DNA from: Gillisella vitis
GTDB taxonomy: Bacteria; Pseudomonadota; Alphaproteobacteria; Rhizobiales; Rhizobiaceae
NCBI GenBank assembly: GCA_009744235.1
Contig: WPHV01000015.1
Coordinates: forward strand, 103,745 to 167,744
Length of the DNA: 64,000 nucleotides
Reading direction: 5' to 3'
Part shown: in pieces, positions 26,751-37,487 of the stretch
Layout: each line of letters begins with the position of its first letter
Numbering within the stretch: position 1 is the stretch's first letter
The notes under the pieces: generated by a model
Seen by the model: only the letters and a program-made list of their open reading frames with translations
Database searches by the model: none
Told to the model about the DNA's origin: nothing
Program-made: the position numbers and the translations under genes

Positions 26751-29700
26751 ATGGGTCTGCAACGGATATTCGCCGGGACGGTGCTCGCCTTCCTGGGTCT
26801 CATGCTGCCAGCCTCCATACAATCAGCAATGGCTGCCGAAACCAACCGCAGCATCGCCCTGACCCAGGATGGCGACTACAGCGGTTTTGACCTGCGCACC
26901 GCGCAAAACGTCACTCTGGACCAATGCCAGGCAAGCTGTGTCGATGACAAATCCTGCCGCGCTTTCACCTATAATATCAAGGCCCGCTGGTGCTTCCTGA
27001 AATCGGATTTCAACCAGATCAGCCCCTTTGCGGGTGCTGTTGCCGGTAAGATCGTGACCAGCGCCACTGAGCCGGATATCGGCGCGCCCGCAAAGCTCGG
27101 CTTCATCTCCGATAGTCTGCGCACACAAGCCAACGCTTTCAGAGCGCGCCTGACACAGACGGCGGAACCACCAGAACTGGGCCTTAACGGATTGATCGGT
27201 CGCGCCCATGCCAGCCTGTCGGCGGGCAAGGGTGCCGATGCCCTGGCCGGCTTTCTGGCCGCCGCCCAGCTTTCCCCTGAGGATTCCAGCCTGTGGATCA
27301 GCGCCGCCCGTGCCGCCAACACCATCAAGGATGATCGCGCAACTGCCAATCAGGGGCTTTACGCAGCCCTTCTCGGCTATGACCTGACCCGCAGCACCAA
27401 GGAGCGAGCCGATGCGCTGGCTGTGCTGGCCAAGACCCTGGAGAAAAACGAGAATTTTCGCGCGGCTCTGAATACCTACAAGGCGAGCCTCGAGCTTGCC
27501 TCCGATAAGACGGTTCGCGCCGCCTATCTGGCGCTGAAAGCCACCAAGGGTTTTCGCATCACCGGCAACAGTGTTGATGCCGATGCCGCATCCCCTCGCG
27601 CCTGCGTGCAATTTTCTGATCCGTTGATCAATCGCGGCACCGATTATACCGCCTTCGTCACCGTCAATGGCAAGCCTCCAAAGGTGCTGGAAGCCAAGGA
27701 CAGCCAGCTTTGCGTCGAAGGGCTGGACTATGGTCAGCGCTATACGATTGGACTGCGGGAAGGACTGCCCTCCTCCGTCGATGAGCCGCTGACGGCAAAG
27801 ACCGATATCGATGTCTATATCCGCGACCGCAGCCCGACCGTGCGCTTTACCGGCGACCATTTCGTACTGCCGTCTGCGGCGCGGCGCGGCATTCCCCTGG
27901 TCTCTGTTAACACCGACAAGGCCAATCTGAAGCTTTACCGGATCGGCGAACGGGCGATTGCGCCGCTGATGAGCAATTCGCAATTTCTCTCGCAGCTCAG
28001 CGGTTACGGTGCCGACCGGATCGAAAAGGACAATGGCGAATTGGTCTGGCAAGGCTTGATCGACATTGAAAGCAGCCTGAACCGTGAAGTCACCACCAGT
28101 TTTCCGGTGGACGAGGCTCTGCCGGAACGCAAGCCCGGCATCTATGTGCTGACGGCGTCCCCCAATGCCGGTAAAAGTGACGAATGGGAAGACCGCGCCA
28201 CGCAATGGTTCCTGGTTTCCGATATCGGCCTTTCCACCTTTGCCGGTACTGACGGGTTGAACGTGTTTGCCCGCTCGCTGAACTCCGCCAAGCCAATCGC
28301 CGGCGTCGAGCTGAAATTGCTGGCCCGCAACAACGAAATCCTCGGCACTGCCACCACCGATGATCAGGGCCGAGCCACCTTTTCGGCTGGCCTGATGCGC
28401 TCCGGTGCGGCGCTAGCGCCTGCCGTTCTGACAGGCGAACAGCCGGGCAAGGATTTCGTGTTCCTCGACATGACCAAGGCCGGTTTCGACCTGTCGGACC
28501 GGGGCGTCACCGGGCGCACAGCACCCGGCGCTATCGATATTTTCGCCTGGACGGAACGCGGCATCTACCGCCCAGGCGACACGGTGCATGTGAGCGCCCT
28601 TGCCCGCGACATCGGCGCGGAAGCCATTGACGGCCTGCCGCTGACCTTCATTTTCACACGGCCCGACGGCGTGGAATATCGCCGCATGGTCAGCACCGGC
28701 GCTGGTCTTGGCGGCCATGTTGTGGATCTGGCGCTGGATACATCCGTGATGCGCGGCACCTGGACGCTTGGCATCCATGTCGATCCGAAAAAACCGGCCA
28801 TTGCCGAAAAGACCTTTCTGGTCGATGATTTCCTGCCCGACCGGATCGAGTTCGACCTGAAACCGGCAGCAGATGTGCTGAAACCGGGTATGCCGCTCGC
28901 GGTTGGTGTCGATGGCCACTATCTCTACGGCGCACCGGCTGCTGGCCTTTCGCTGGAAGGTGACATGGTCATCAAGCCAACCCGCAGCCGCGACGACCTG
29001 CCCGGCTTCGTCTTCGGCCTTGCCGATGAAGAGGCCGGAGACAATAGCAGCCTGACACTGGACGCTCTCCAGCCATTGGATGACAAGGGCCATGGCAGCG
29101 TCGATCTTCAGGTCGATGACCTGCCCGCCACCACACAGCTGTTGCAGGCGCAATTGTCCGTGCGCCTGAAGGAAGGCGGCGGCCGGGCAGTGGAGCGGCA
29201 ACTGACCCTGCCGGTTGAGACCGGCCAGCCCGCCATCGGCATCAAGCCGGAGTTTTCCGGCGAGCTTTCCGAAAACAGCACCGGCCATTTCCAGCTCATC
29301 GCGCTCGATGCCGATGGCAAGCCACAGGCGCTTCCAGCTGCAAAGTGGAAATTGGTGCAATTGGAGCGAAATTATCAATGGTATCGCGATGGCAGCGCCT
29401 GGCGCTTCGAGCCGATCACCACCACCAAGCTGGCCGCCAGCGGCACGGTCGATATCGGCGCGGAGAAAACCGATCTGCCGATGCCGGTCGGCTGGGGCCG
29501 TTACCGGTTGGAAGTCGATGCGCCAACAGCCAATGGCGCTGCCTCCAGCATCGAATTCAATGCGGGCTGGTTTGTCGAGGCGGGCTCGACCGAAACCCCG
29601 GATGCATTGGAAATCGGCCTCGACAAGCCGGTCTACAAGATCGGTGAAACGGCAAAGCTGAAAGTCTCGTCGCGCTATGCCGGTGAGGTTCTGGTGACCA

Positions 29701-32312
29701 TCGGCTCGGAAACCCTTGTCGCGACGGAAACGGCCAGCATCGCGGCCACCGGTGGCGAAATCGATATTCCCGTCACCGATAATTTCGGCGCAGGCACCTA
29801 TATCACCGCGACCCTTTATCGCCCGGGCGAAAGCCAGGAAACCCGCATGCCGATGCGCGCCATCGGCGTCACCTGGCTCAGCGTCGATCCGGCCAATCGC
29901 AAGCTGGCCATCAAGCTCACCCCGCCGCAGCAGATTGAGCCACGCCGCAAACTGACCGTGCCGATCAGCGTCACCGGTGGCGGTAATGATGCCTATGTCA
30001 CGGTGGCGGCGGTGGATGTCGGCATTCTCAATCTCACCCGCTTTGAGACGCCGGACCCGGATGGCTGGTATTTCGGCCAGCGGCGTTTGGGCATTGAAAT
30101 GCGCGATCTCTACGGTCAATTGATCGACGGATCGCTTGGCGCCATGGGCAAGCTGCGCACCGGCGGCGATGGCGGCATGATGGCCTTGCAGGCCAGTCCG
30201 CCCGAGGAAAAACTGGTGGCGCTGTTTTCCGGCCCTGTTCATCTCGACCATACCGGCAAGGCGCAGGTCGAGTTTGACATTCCGCAATTCAACGGCACCG
30301 TGCGCCTGATGGCCATCGCCTGGAACCGCACCGGTATCGGCCATGCGCAAACCGATGTGATCGTTCGCGACCCCGTGGTCATCACCGCCTCGCTGCCGCG
30401 CTTCCTCGCCCCCGGCGATCAGGCCCGCCTCCAGCTCGATCTGGCCGCCACCGATGCGCCGGATGGAGATTACCTATTGTCGCTCAAGGGCAATCCCTCC
30501 GTGGAAATCGACCCTGCCAAAGCGCAGATTCCAGTCACGCTAAAGGCAGGGGCGCGGACCAGCCTATCGGTCGGGTTGAAGGGTCTTACCCCCGGCGATG
30601 GCACGGTTTCCGTGGCGCTGACCTCTGTCGGAACGGCTTCTGCTAGTGGCGACAATGGTTCAGGAACCCCTGCCACGGGCGCAAATACCGGGGAGGCAAA
30701 GAACACTGGACTGTCGCTCACCCGGTCGCTGGATCTGCCGGTGCGTCCCGCCGCGCTGCCGGTGACAACGCGGCGCGAATTGCCGCTGGCGGCTGGCAAA
30801 AGCCTGATCGTGGACGGCGATCTTCTGGCCGATAGCGTGTTGCAAGGCGCGTCGCTGAGCCTCTCGGTGTCGCGTGGTGCCAATTTCGATATTGCCGCCC
30901 TGCTGACAAGCCTTGACCGTTACCCCTATGGCTGCGCCGAGCAGACCACCAGCCGGGCGCTGCCGCTGCTCTATCTCAACGACCTCGCCAATGTGGCCGG
31001 TCTGCCCGCTGATGCCGATATCAACCGGCGCATTCAGGATGCCATCTACCGGGTGCTGTCCTATCAGGCGGCGCAAGGCAGTTTCGGCCTTTGGGCACCC
31101 GGTTCGGAAGATCTGTGGCTGGACGCCTATGTCAGTGATTTCCTGACCCGCGCCCGCGAAAAGGGCTTCGACGTACCCGACAACGCCCTGGTGCAGGCGC
31201 TGGATAATCTGGCCAACAAGCTCTCCTATGACACCGATGTCGAAGCGCAGGGCAATGAGATAGCCTATGCGCTCTATGTGCTGGCTCGCAATCGCCGCGC
31301 CGCGATCAGCGACCTGCGCTACTACGCCGATACGATGCTGGACCGTTTCCCGACGCCGCTGTCCAAGGCGCATCTGGCTGCGGCCCTGTCGCTTTATGGC
31401 GATCCGGTCAAGGCGGAGGCGATATTCCGGGCCGCAAGCGAGCAATCGCAGCAAGGCTCGATCACGCCGGTCAGCCTGGCTCGGTCGGATTACGGTTCGC
31501 AATTGCGCGATGGTGCCGCCATCCTGGCGCTGGCCGCCGAGGCCCGGCCCGTGCCGCCGATCATCCCGGCGCTGAGCAGGTCGGTGATCGAAGACTGGAA
31601 GCGCAAGTCCTATACCAGCACCCAGGAGGAAAGCTGGATGCTGATGGCCGCCCGGGCGCTGGACAAAAGCGACGATGGCCTTTCCGTGACCGTCAATGGC
31701 AGCCTGAAAACCGGCGGCTATAGGGCGAGGATCGAGGGCAATGACCTGATGCATCAGCCGGTCACACTGGAAAATACCGGTGCAGATCCGCTGACGGCAA
31801 CAGTCACCACAGTGGCCGTGCCGAAATATCCTCTGCCAGCGGCCAGCGAAGGCTTCACCATTGAGCGCAGCTATTACACGCTGTCGGGCGAGAAGGTGAA
31901 TATCAGCGAGGCAGTGCAAAACCAGCGTTATGTCGTGGTGTTGAAGGTTGCTCAAGCTGCAAACGGGGCTGCTATGGGAGCGCAAAGCTTGCCAACGCAA
32001 TTGCTGGTGACAGATCTGCTGCCGGCTGGCCTGGAAATCGACAATCCGGCCTTGGTCGGCAGTGCTGATCTCGCCAATTTCGACTGGCTGGGCGAGACCA
32101 AAGCCGCCCATCTGGAATTCCGCGACGACCGCTTTGTCGCAGCCCTCGACAGCGCCAGTCAGGACAGTGGCGACATGGTTCTCGCCTATGTGGTGCGCGC
32201 CGTGACACCGGGCGTGTTCGACCAACCCGCCGCCAGCGTCGAGGACATGTATCGCCCGCAGCGCTATGCCCGCACGGCAACGGGACGCATGGAGGTGAAG
32301 GCAGAACAGTGA
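26751..32312 (+). CDS. Bacterial alpha-2-macroglobulin with PAN domain
   Basis: This very large protein (1853 residues) starts with a Sec signal peptide (cleavage near SAMA-AETN, no lipobox). Then follows a PAN/apple-like domain with four to five cysteines (TLDQCQASCVDDKSCRAF…WCFLKSD), a helical region, macroglobulin domains and the thioester motif C-A-E-Q at residues 1395–1398 (PYGCAEQTTSR). Bacterial A2M proteins trap proteases in the periplasm. The next gene is pbpC, the same pair as E. coli yfhM–pbpC. Unlike E. coli YfhM it lacks a lipid anchor cysteine. AAGAGGGG precedes ATG 26751. Confidence 0.92.
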   Translation: MGLQRIFAGTVLAFLGLMLPASIQSAMAAETNRSIALTQDGDYSGFDLRTAQNVTLDQCQASCVDDKSCRAFTYNIKARWCFLKSDFNQISPFAGAVAGKIVTSATEPDIGAPAKLGFISDSLRTQANAFRARLTQTAEPPELGLNGLIGRAHASLSAGKGADALAGFLAAAQLSPEDSSLWISAARAANTIKDDRATANQGLYAALLGYDLTRSTKERADALAVLAKTLEKNENFRAALNTYKASLELASDKTVRAAYLALKATKGFRITGNSVDADAASPRACVQFSDPLINRGTDYTAFVTVNGKPPKVLEAKDSQLCVEGLDYGQRYTIGLREGLPSSVDEPLTAKTDIDVYIRDRSPTVRFTGDHFVLPSAARRGIPLVSVNTDKANLKLYRIGERAIAPLMSNSQFLSQLSGYGADRIEKDNGELVWQGLIDIESSLNREVTTSFPVDEALPERKPGIYVLTASPNAGKSDEWEDRATQWFLVSDIGLSTFAGTDGLNVFARSLNSAKPIAGVELKLLARNNEILGTATTDDQGRATFSAGLMRSGAALAPAVLTGEQPGKDFVFLDMTKAGFDLSDRGVTGRTAPGAIDIFAWTERGIYRPGDTVHVSALARDIGAEAIDGLPLTFIFTRPDGVEYRRMVSTGAGLGGHVVDLALDTSVMRGTWTLGIHVDPKKPAIAEKTFLVDDFLPDRIEFDLKPAADVLKPGMPLAVGVDGHYLYGAPAAGLSLEGDMVIKPTRSRDDLPGFVFGLADEEAGDNSSLTLDALQPLDDKGHGSVDLQVDDLPATTQLLQAQLSVRLKEGGGRAVERQLTLPVETGQPAIGIKPEFSGELSENSTGHFQLIALDADGKPQALPAAKWKLVQLERNYQWYRDGSAWRFEPITTTKLAASGTVDIGAEKTDLPMPVGWGRYRLEVDAPTANGAASSIEFNAGWFVEAGSTETPDALEIGLDKPVYKIGETAKLKVSSRYAGEVLVTIGSETLVATETASIAATGGEIDIPVTDNFGAGTYITATLYRPGESQETRMPMRAIGVTWLSVDPANRKLAIKLTPPQQIEPRRKLTVPISVTGGGNDAYVTVAAVDVGILNLTRFETPDPDGWYFGQRRLGIEMRDLYGQLIDGSLGAMGKLRTGGDGGMMALQASPPEEKLVALFSGPVHLDHTGKAQVEFDIPQFNGTVRLMAIAWNRTGIGHAQTDVIVRDPVVITASLPRFLAPGDQARLQLDLAATDAPDGDYLLSLKGNPSVEIDPAKAQIPVTLKAGARTSLSVGLKGLTPGDGTVSVALTSVGTASASGDNGSGTPATGANTGEAKNTGLSLTRSLDLPVRPAALPVTTRRELPLAAGKSLIVDGDLLADSVLQGASLSLSVSRGANFDIAALLTSLDRYPYGCAEQTTSRALPLLYLNDLANVAGLPADADINRRIQDAIYRVLSYQAAQGSFGLWAPGSEDLWLDAYVSDFLTRAREKGFDVPDNALVQALDNLANKLSYDTDVEAQGNEIAYALYVLARNRRAAISDLRYYADTMLDRFPTPLSKAHLAAALSLYGDPVKAEAIFRAASEQSQQGSITPVSLARSDYGSQLRDGAAILALAAEARPVPPIIPALSRSVIEDWKRKSYTSTQEESWMLMAARALDKSDDGLSVTVNGSLKTGGYRARIEGNDLMHQPVTLENTGADPLTATVTTVAVPKYPLPAASEGFTIERSYYTLSGEKVNISEAVQNQRYVVVLKVAQAANGAAMGAQSLPTQLLVTDLLPAGLEIDNPALVGSADLANFDWLGETKAAHLEFRDDRFVAALDSASQDSGDMVLAYVVRAVTPGVFDQPAASVEDMYRPQRYARTATGRMEVKAEQ

Positions 32313-34396
32313 TCCGGCGCGGCAAGACATTCGGTTTGGTGCTGCTGACCGGCCTGCTTTTGGGCGGGGCGGTCTGGCATGGGCTGAACCGGCTGGATGC
32401 GGCCTTCCCGCCGCCACTTGATGCGATCAGCCCCAATTCAGCAGAACTTCTGGATGCCGATGGGCAATTGCTGCGGGCCTTTACCACGCAAGAGGGTCGC
32501 TGGCGGCTGAAAACCGTAGCCGCCGATGTCGATCCTTTGCTGATACGCATGCTGGTCGCCTATGAGGACCGGCGTTTCTATCATCATTCCGGCGTCGATG
32601 GGTTGGCGCTTGGCCGGGCGTCCCTTCAGCTCATCCGCCATGGCCGGATCGTGTCAGGTGCCTCAACGCTCTCCATGCAGGTGGCAAGGCTGATCGAGCC
32701 TCGAAAATCACGTTCCTTTCTGGCCAAGACCCAACAAGCGCTGCGGGCCATCCAGATCGAGCACCGGTTGGACAAGGCCGCCATTCTCGATCTCTATCTG
32801 ACCCATGCCCCCTATGGCGGCAATCTCGAAGGGGTTCGGGCCGCCTCACTTGCCTATTTCGGCAAGGAGCCGAAACATCTGACGCCTGCGCAAGCAGCCC
32901 TGCTGGTCGCCCTGCCGCAATTGCCGGAACGGCGGCGACCCGAGCGCTTTGCCGATAACGCCCTTGCCGCCCGCGACCGGGTGCTGGCGCGTATGGAAAA
33001 AGCCGGTATTGTCTCAGCCCAGGACCGGCAATTGGCAAGCGTCGTGCCGATCCCGAAGACAAGGCTGGAATTGCCAATGCTCGCCGCCCATGTCGGCGAT
33101 GCCGAACGGCGCAAGCGGCCAGAAAGCCTGACCTATCCGACCACACTCAAAAAAGACGTGCAGGCAACGCTGGAAACCGTGGCGAGACAAGCGGCCCAGA
33201 GACTTCCGCCAAAAGTATCGGTGGCAATTCTGGCTGCCGACATCCGCACCGGCGAGATCCTCGCCCGGGTCGGTTCCGCCGCCTATCTCGATGCCAGCCG
33301 CTCCGGCTGGATCGACATGACGCGCATCAAACGGTCGCCAGGCTCGACGCTGAAGCCGCTGATCTACGGCCTGGCTTTCGAACAGGGATTGATTGCCCAG
33401 GATACGGTGATCGAGGATCGCCCCGCCGATTTCGCGGGCTATAGGCCGAAAAATTTCGACATGCATTATCAGGGCGACGTCACCATCCGCGATGCCCTGC
33501 AACTGTCGCTCAACGTGCCTGCGGTCCGCTTGCTGGAAGCGGTCGGCCCCTCGCAATTGCTATCCCGGCTGAAAAGATCAGACATCAGGATCGACCTGCC
33601 CAAGGCGGAAACCCCGGGACTTGCCATCGCGCTGGGCGGCGCCGGTACGACGTTGAAGGACCTCGTCACGCTTTATGCCGCCCTTGCCCGGCAAGGCAGC
33701 GCCATCCGGCTGCGCGACTGCGCCGTGCTCGGTAGCGCCCATGCTGAGCCCGGACGCCTGCTGGAACCGGCTGCGGCCTGGAACGTCACCGATATCCTGT
33801 CTGGTGTCGCCCCGCCGCTTGGCGCGCTGACCGGACGGATCGCTTATAAGACCGGCACCAGCTACGGCTACCGCGATGGCTGGTCGATCGGTTATGATGG
33901 CCGCACGGTCATCGGGGTGTGGATCGGCAGGGCGGATAACAGTGCCATTCCCGGTCTGACCGGCTATGGCACCGCGGCCCCTGTGTTGTTTGAGGCTTTT
34001 GCCCGGTCCAAATTGCCGCGAGCCCCCCTGCCCCCGCCGCCGGATGGCGCCTTGCGGATCGCCAAGAGCGATCTGACACCCGGCCTCAGGCGCTTTTCGC
34101 GCGATGCCAGCGGCCTGATCGCCCTCAATGCCCGCGAAAAACCGCCGATGATTGTCTATCCCCCGGAAGGCGCCCATGTGGAACTTGGCCGGACCGCCGA
34201 TGGCGTGCAACTGCCGTTGGTGTTAAAACTTCAGGCGGGCCGCGCGCCCTTCCGCTGGCTGGCCAATGGACAGGCTCTGCCGGATCTTGCCCGCACCCGC
34301 ACCACCCGTTGGACACCTGACGGTAATGGCTACTCGACTCTCACGGTGATCGATGCGAGCGGCCGCAGTGCCAGCGTCGGCATTTTCCTTCAATAA
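32309..34396 (+). CDS. pbpC: Penicillin-binding protein 1C
   Basis: The 695-residue protein has an N-terminal membrane anchor, a GT51 glycosyltransferase domain (EDRRFYHHSGVDGLALGRA; THAPYGGNLEGVRAAS), a transpeptidase domain with S346-T-L-K349, an SLN motif and K514-T-G516, and a C-terminal BiPBP_C domain (from about 600). It polymerises and may cross-link peptidoglycan. It starts with GTG inside the alpha-2-macroglobulin stop (GTGA), so the two are coupled, in line with repair of cell wall after protease or host attack. Confidence 0.94.
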   Translation: MIRRGKTFGLVLLTGLLLGGAVWHGLNRLDAAFPPPLDAISPNSAELLDADGQLLRAFTTQEGRWRLKTVAADVDPLLIRMLVAYEDRRFYHHSGVDGLALGRASLQLIRHGRIVSGASTLSMQVARLIEPRKSRSFLAKTQQALRAIQIEHRLDKAAILDLYLTHAPYGGNLEGVRAASLAYFGKEPKHLTPAQAALLVALPQLPERRRPERFADNALAARDRVLARMEKAGIVSAQDRQLASVVPIPKTRLELPMLAAHVGDAERRKRPESLTYPTTLKKDVQATLETVARQAAQRLPPKVSVAILAADIRTGEILARVGSAAYLDASRSGWIDMTRIKRSPGSTLKPLIYGLAFEQGLIAQDTVIEDRPADFAGYRPKNFDMHYQGDVTIRDALQLSLNVPAVRLLEAVGPSQLLSRLKRSDIRIDLPKAETPGLAIALGGAGTTLKDLVTLYAALARQGSAIRLRDCAVLGSAHAEPGRLLEPAAAWNVTDILSGVAPPLGALTGRIAYKTGTSYGYRDGWSIGYDGRTVIGVWIGRADNSAIPGLTGYGTAAPVLFEAFARSKLPRAPLPPPPDGALRIAKSDLTPGLRRFSRDASGLIALNAREKPPMIVYPPEGAHVELGRTADGVQLPLVLKLQAGRAPFRWLANGQALPDLARTRTTRWTPDGNGYSTLTVIDASGRSASVGIFLQ

Positions 34397-34707
34397 CATT
34401 GACTTAAACTTATATACAATAAACTTATATACCCTCTATAAAAAGGGGGAAATGCCAAATTTAAGTCGATCTTAACAAACGCCCCCTAATGTCGTTGATT
34501 GACGATGATGTCGCTTGACCGCCAGCGCCTGCACAATGACTGTGAGAGGTCTGACACGCTTCTGGACAGCGATGGCAGAGACTTGCCGCTCAAGACATGC
34601 CGTCCTTATCCGGAAATCGCTTTGCATTTGCTGCCTCAATCGCTCAGCCAAACGCGCCTAAGACGCGTATCCGGCCAGGCGACATGGCTTTGGAGAAGCT
34701 GGGACCC
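34397..34707. promoter_or_regulatory. AT-rich spacer with direct and inverted repeats before chemoreceptor gene
   Basis: This gap of about 310 bases is AT-rich at its left. It contains a direct repeat AAACTTATATAC at 34406–34417 and 34421–34432, and an 8-bp inverted repeat GACTTAAA (34401–34408) / TTTAAGTC (34460–34467). These could be regulator sites for the chemoreceptor gene. The right part (from about 34500) has an open frame continuous with the receptor, but lacks a ribosome site and I take it as non-coding leader. Confidence 0.5.
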
Positions 34708-37239
34708 ATGTTCATAGATCGCTTGTTGTCGCGTTTCCGCATTCAGACCAAGGTGTTGATTTTCATCCTTCCCTTCGTCGTCACCATCGGCGCGGTCGGC
34801 TTTACCGGTCTCTATGCCTCAGGCCTGCTTCAAGGCCGGATGGAGATTTCCAACAGCGTGTTGCAATCCTTGAGCGGGTTTCGCGATGTGTCTATCGCGA
34901 TGACGGACTTTCTCGACAAGACCACAGAGCAAAGCCGCAATGCGGTTACCGAGAAACTGAAAGAACAGCAGCGGGTACTCAAGCGCACGCTGGATCAACT
35001 CGATACCAATGCCGATGGCCGAAGCGAGCTTGAAAAAGCCTCGACTGCCGTCGATGGCGTCGTCAGCCACATGGGCACGCTCTGGTCGCTGCATGAAACG
35101 GAAGCCAACCTGATCAAGGATATGAGCCAGGGCACGGCCAATATTGTCGCCGCACAGAATGATCTGTCCGAGGCCATGAAGAAAGTGACCTTGTCGATCC
35201 AGGCTGACGAGACCGCCGCCAAGCAGATGTTGCGCGACGCCGACAAGATAGCGCTGACCAGCGGCTTTCTGACCGATATCAATCGCAAATTCGGCAGCCT
35301 GCCGACACCGGAAGAGAAATTCGACTACGTCGCTGCCAATCTCGCGGAAATGAAAACCCGCCAGCCACCGCTGGCCGCCGCCCTGCCGGAAAAGAACAAA
35401 TCCGCCGCCCGCACCATCGAGACCATCATCAAGGATCTCGGCGACATGGTAACAGCAGGCGACAAATCGCCGGAAGTGGCGGAAGCCATGGCAACCAAAC
35501 TGCGGAATTTTACCCAGCTTTCCGCCTATCTCGGCCTTGCCGCGCAGCAGAAGATGAAGGATGCCACAGCCCGCTTCGGCGAAATGGACGTGCCTCTGGA
35601 AAAGGCACAGCTGCTTTTGACCGATGGGCGCGGCCTGATCGATGCCGCCTACAGGTTCCAGATCACAACCGCCAGTTTCATGCTGGCACCGACCGAGCAG
35701 AATCTCACCAGCCTGCGCAAGGAATTTGCCGGGTTAAAAACAGCGCTCGCGGCACTCAAGGGCACATCCGGCTCCTTTGGGCTCTATGCGCCGCTTGAAG
35801 CCAAGCTGACACCCGCCATCGCCCTGATGGAAAAGGCCAGCACCGAACTGGTCAAGATCAGCCAGGACCGTCAGACCAATTTCCAGACCGCCAGCACCGA
35901 TCTCGACCGAATCTGGCAGCAGCTGACATCTTTTGCCGAAATGCAAAAGGTCAGCGCCGGAGAGGAACGCCGTGACGCCAATTCGATTTCCATTGGTGCC
36001 ATGACCCTCGGCCTGCTGATTTCGCTATTTGCCGGTATCGGCCTCGTTCTTACCTTCAAGGGTCCGATCGGCCAGATCACCGCAGCCATGCGCCGTCTGG
36101 CCGATGGCAAGCTGGACACCGGCATCAGCGGGGAAGCCCGTGTCGATGAAATCGGCGAAATGGCCCGCGCGCTCGGCGTGTTCAAACAGAATGCACTGTC
36201 CAAGATCGAGATCGAGCAGCGCAGCGAGGCTGAGCGTAATGAAGCCGAGGAAGAGCGCCGCCGCAACGATGCGGAAAAACAGGCCATCGACCGGCAGATC
36301 GAATTTGCCGTCAATGCACTGGCTGGTGGATTGGGGCGGCTGGCCAGCGGTGATATCTCCGTCACCATCGATACGCCTTTTACCGGCCGCCTCGAACAAT
36401 TGCGCGTCGATTTCAACACCTCGCTGCAAAACCTTCAGGACACGATGCGCCAGATCCGCGCCAATACCTATATGATCCAGCGCAATGCGGGTGAAATGAC
36501 CGCTGCCGCCGACGACCTGGCCAAACGCACCGAACAACAGGCCGCATCGCTGGAACAGACCGCCGCCGCCGTCGACGAAATCACCGTGACGGTGAAATCC
36601 TCGACCGAACAGGCCCAGGCCGCCAACACCATTGTTGCCGAGACAAAAACCGCTGCCGATACCTCCTCCAAGGTTGTCGCAAGCGCCATTGATGCCATGG
36701 GCCGGATCGAAAATGCCTCCGGCCAGATTGTCCAGATCATTGACGTCATCGACGAGATCGCCTTCCAGACCAACCTTCTGGCCTTGAATGCAGGGGTCGA
36801 GGCCGCACGCGCTGGCGAGGCTGGTAAGGGCTTTGCGGTCGTTGCCCAGGAAGTGCGCGAATTGGCGCAACGCTCGGCCAATGCCGCCAAGGATATCAAG
36901 GCACTGATCAACACGTCGAGCACAGAAGTCGCCGCCGGTGCAAAGCTGGTGCAGCGCACCGGTGAGGTTCTTTCGGAAATTTCGACGAAAATCGTCAGCG
37001 TTTCACAGCGCGTCGAAGCGATTGCGCTGGCCAGCCGCGACCAGTCAACCGCCTTGGGCGAAGTCAATTCCGCCGTCAACGGCATGGACCAGATGACCCA
37101 GCGCAATGCCGCCATGGTCGAGGAAACCAATGCCGCCACCCGCCAATTGGCTGACGAAGCCGATACGCTGATGGGTCTGGTCGATCAGTTCAAGCTCGGG
37201 GCCGATCCAAGAGACCGGGCGCAGACCAGAGCCGCCTGA
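34708..37239 (+). CDS. Methyl-accepting chemotaxis protein, transmembrane
   Basis: The 843-residue receptor has a first membrane helix at about residues 14–36, a long periplasmic helical sensor of nearly 390 residues, a second helix at about 428–452 ([21 protein letters not shown] region), a HAMP domain, and the signalling hairpin tip [20 protein letters not shown]. It has no C-terminal CheR-binding pentapeptide. ATG 34708 ([10 protein letters not shown]) is chosen by GGGA upstream and by hydropathy; ATG 34684 is possible. The sensor is much longer than four-helix-bundle domains and could be a helical bimodular type. Ligand unknown. Confidence 0.88.
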   Translation: MFIDRLLSRFRIQTKVLIFILPFVVTIGAVGFTGLYASGLLQGRMEISNSVLQSLSGFRDVSIAMTDFLDKTTEQSRNAVTEKLKEQQRVLKRTLDQLDTNADGRSELEKASTAVDGVVSHMGTLWSLHETEANLIKDMSQGTANIVAAQNDLSEAMKKVTLSIQADETAAKQMLRDADKIALTSGFLTDINRKFGSLPTPEEKFDYVAANLAEMKTRQPPLAAALPEKNKSAARTIETIIKDLGDMVTAGDKSPEVAEAMATKLRNFTQLSAYLGLAAQQKMKDATARFGEMDVPLEKAQLLLTDGRGLIDAAYRFQITTASFMLAPTEQNLTSLRKEFAGLKTALAALKGTSGSFGLYAPLEAKLTPAIALMEKASTELVKISQDRQTNFQTASTDLDRIWQQLTSFAEMQKVSAGEERRDANSISIGAMTLGLLISLFAGIGLVLTFKGPIGQITAAMRRLADGKLDTGISGEARVDEIGEMARALGVFKQNALSKIEIEQRSEAERNEAEEERRRNDAEKQAIDRQIEFAVNALAGGLGRLASGDISVTIDTPFTGRLEQLRVDFNTSLQNLQDTMRQIRANTYMIQRNAGEMTAAADDLAKRTEQQAASLEQTAAAVDEITVTVKSSTEQAQAANTIVAETKTAADTSSKVVASAIDAMGRIENASGQIVQIIDVIDEIAFQTNLLALNAGVEAARAGEAGKGFAVVAQEVRELAQRSANAAKDIKALINTSSTEVAAGAKLVQRTGEVLSEISTKIVSVSQRVEAIALASRDQSTALGEVNSAVNGMDQMTQRNAAMVEETNAATRQLADEADTLMGLVDQFKLGADPRDRAQTRAA

Positions 37240-37264
37240 ACAAAATAAAAGCTTTCAACAGATC

Positions 37265-37290
37265 GAACCGGTGGGGAAACCTGCCGGTTC
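37265..37290 (+). terminator. Weak hairpin after chemoreceptor gene
   Basis: GAACCGG (37265–37271) pairs with CCGGTTC (37284–37290) around a 12-nt loop, 25 bases after the stop codon. There is no immediate U-run. It is the only candidate for the end of this transcript. Confidence 0.4.
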
Positions 37291-37376
37291 ACGCATTTTA
37301 CACCCCAGTTTCGGGCTTTTACGACAGCGCCGTGCGCCCTGTTTGGCGCACAAAGCCTCGCTGTAGCTCTTTATAT

Positions 37377-37426
37377 CTACTGCATAATTCCTCTAATCGA
37401 TTCCGATTTGAGGAATTATGCAGTAG
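37377..37426. repeat. Perfect 17-bp inverted repeat, likely dispersed rhizobial palindrome
   Basis: CTACTGCATAATTCCTC at 37377–37393 is exactly complementary to 37410–37426, with a 16-nt spacer rich in ATCGATT. It stands free between the chemoreceptor and epimerase genes, about 60 bases before the epimerase start. I recall similar TGCATAATTCC palindromes as repeats in Rhizobiaceae genomes; a cis-regulatory role for the epimerase gene is an alternative. Confidence 0.65.
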
Positions 37427-37487
37427 AACTCGCTTGACTTGAACGGGTAGCTGCACCTTAAACACAGCGGCTTCGTCCATCTGGAAA

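Noticed and set aside
28413-32417. Minus-strand frames of 645 and 585 codons opposite the alpha-2-macroglobulin gene
   Set aside because: They are antisense shadows of a strongly biased 5.6-kb gene and match no protein pattern.
34597-34707. N-terminal extension of the chemoreceptor from 34597
   Set aside because: It places 37 residues of low-complexity, non-conserved sequence before the first membrane helix and has no ribosome site.
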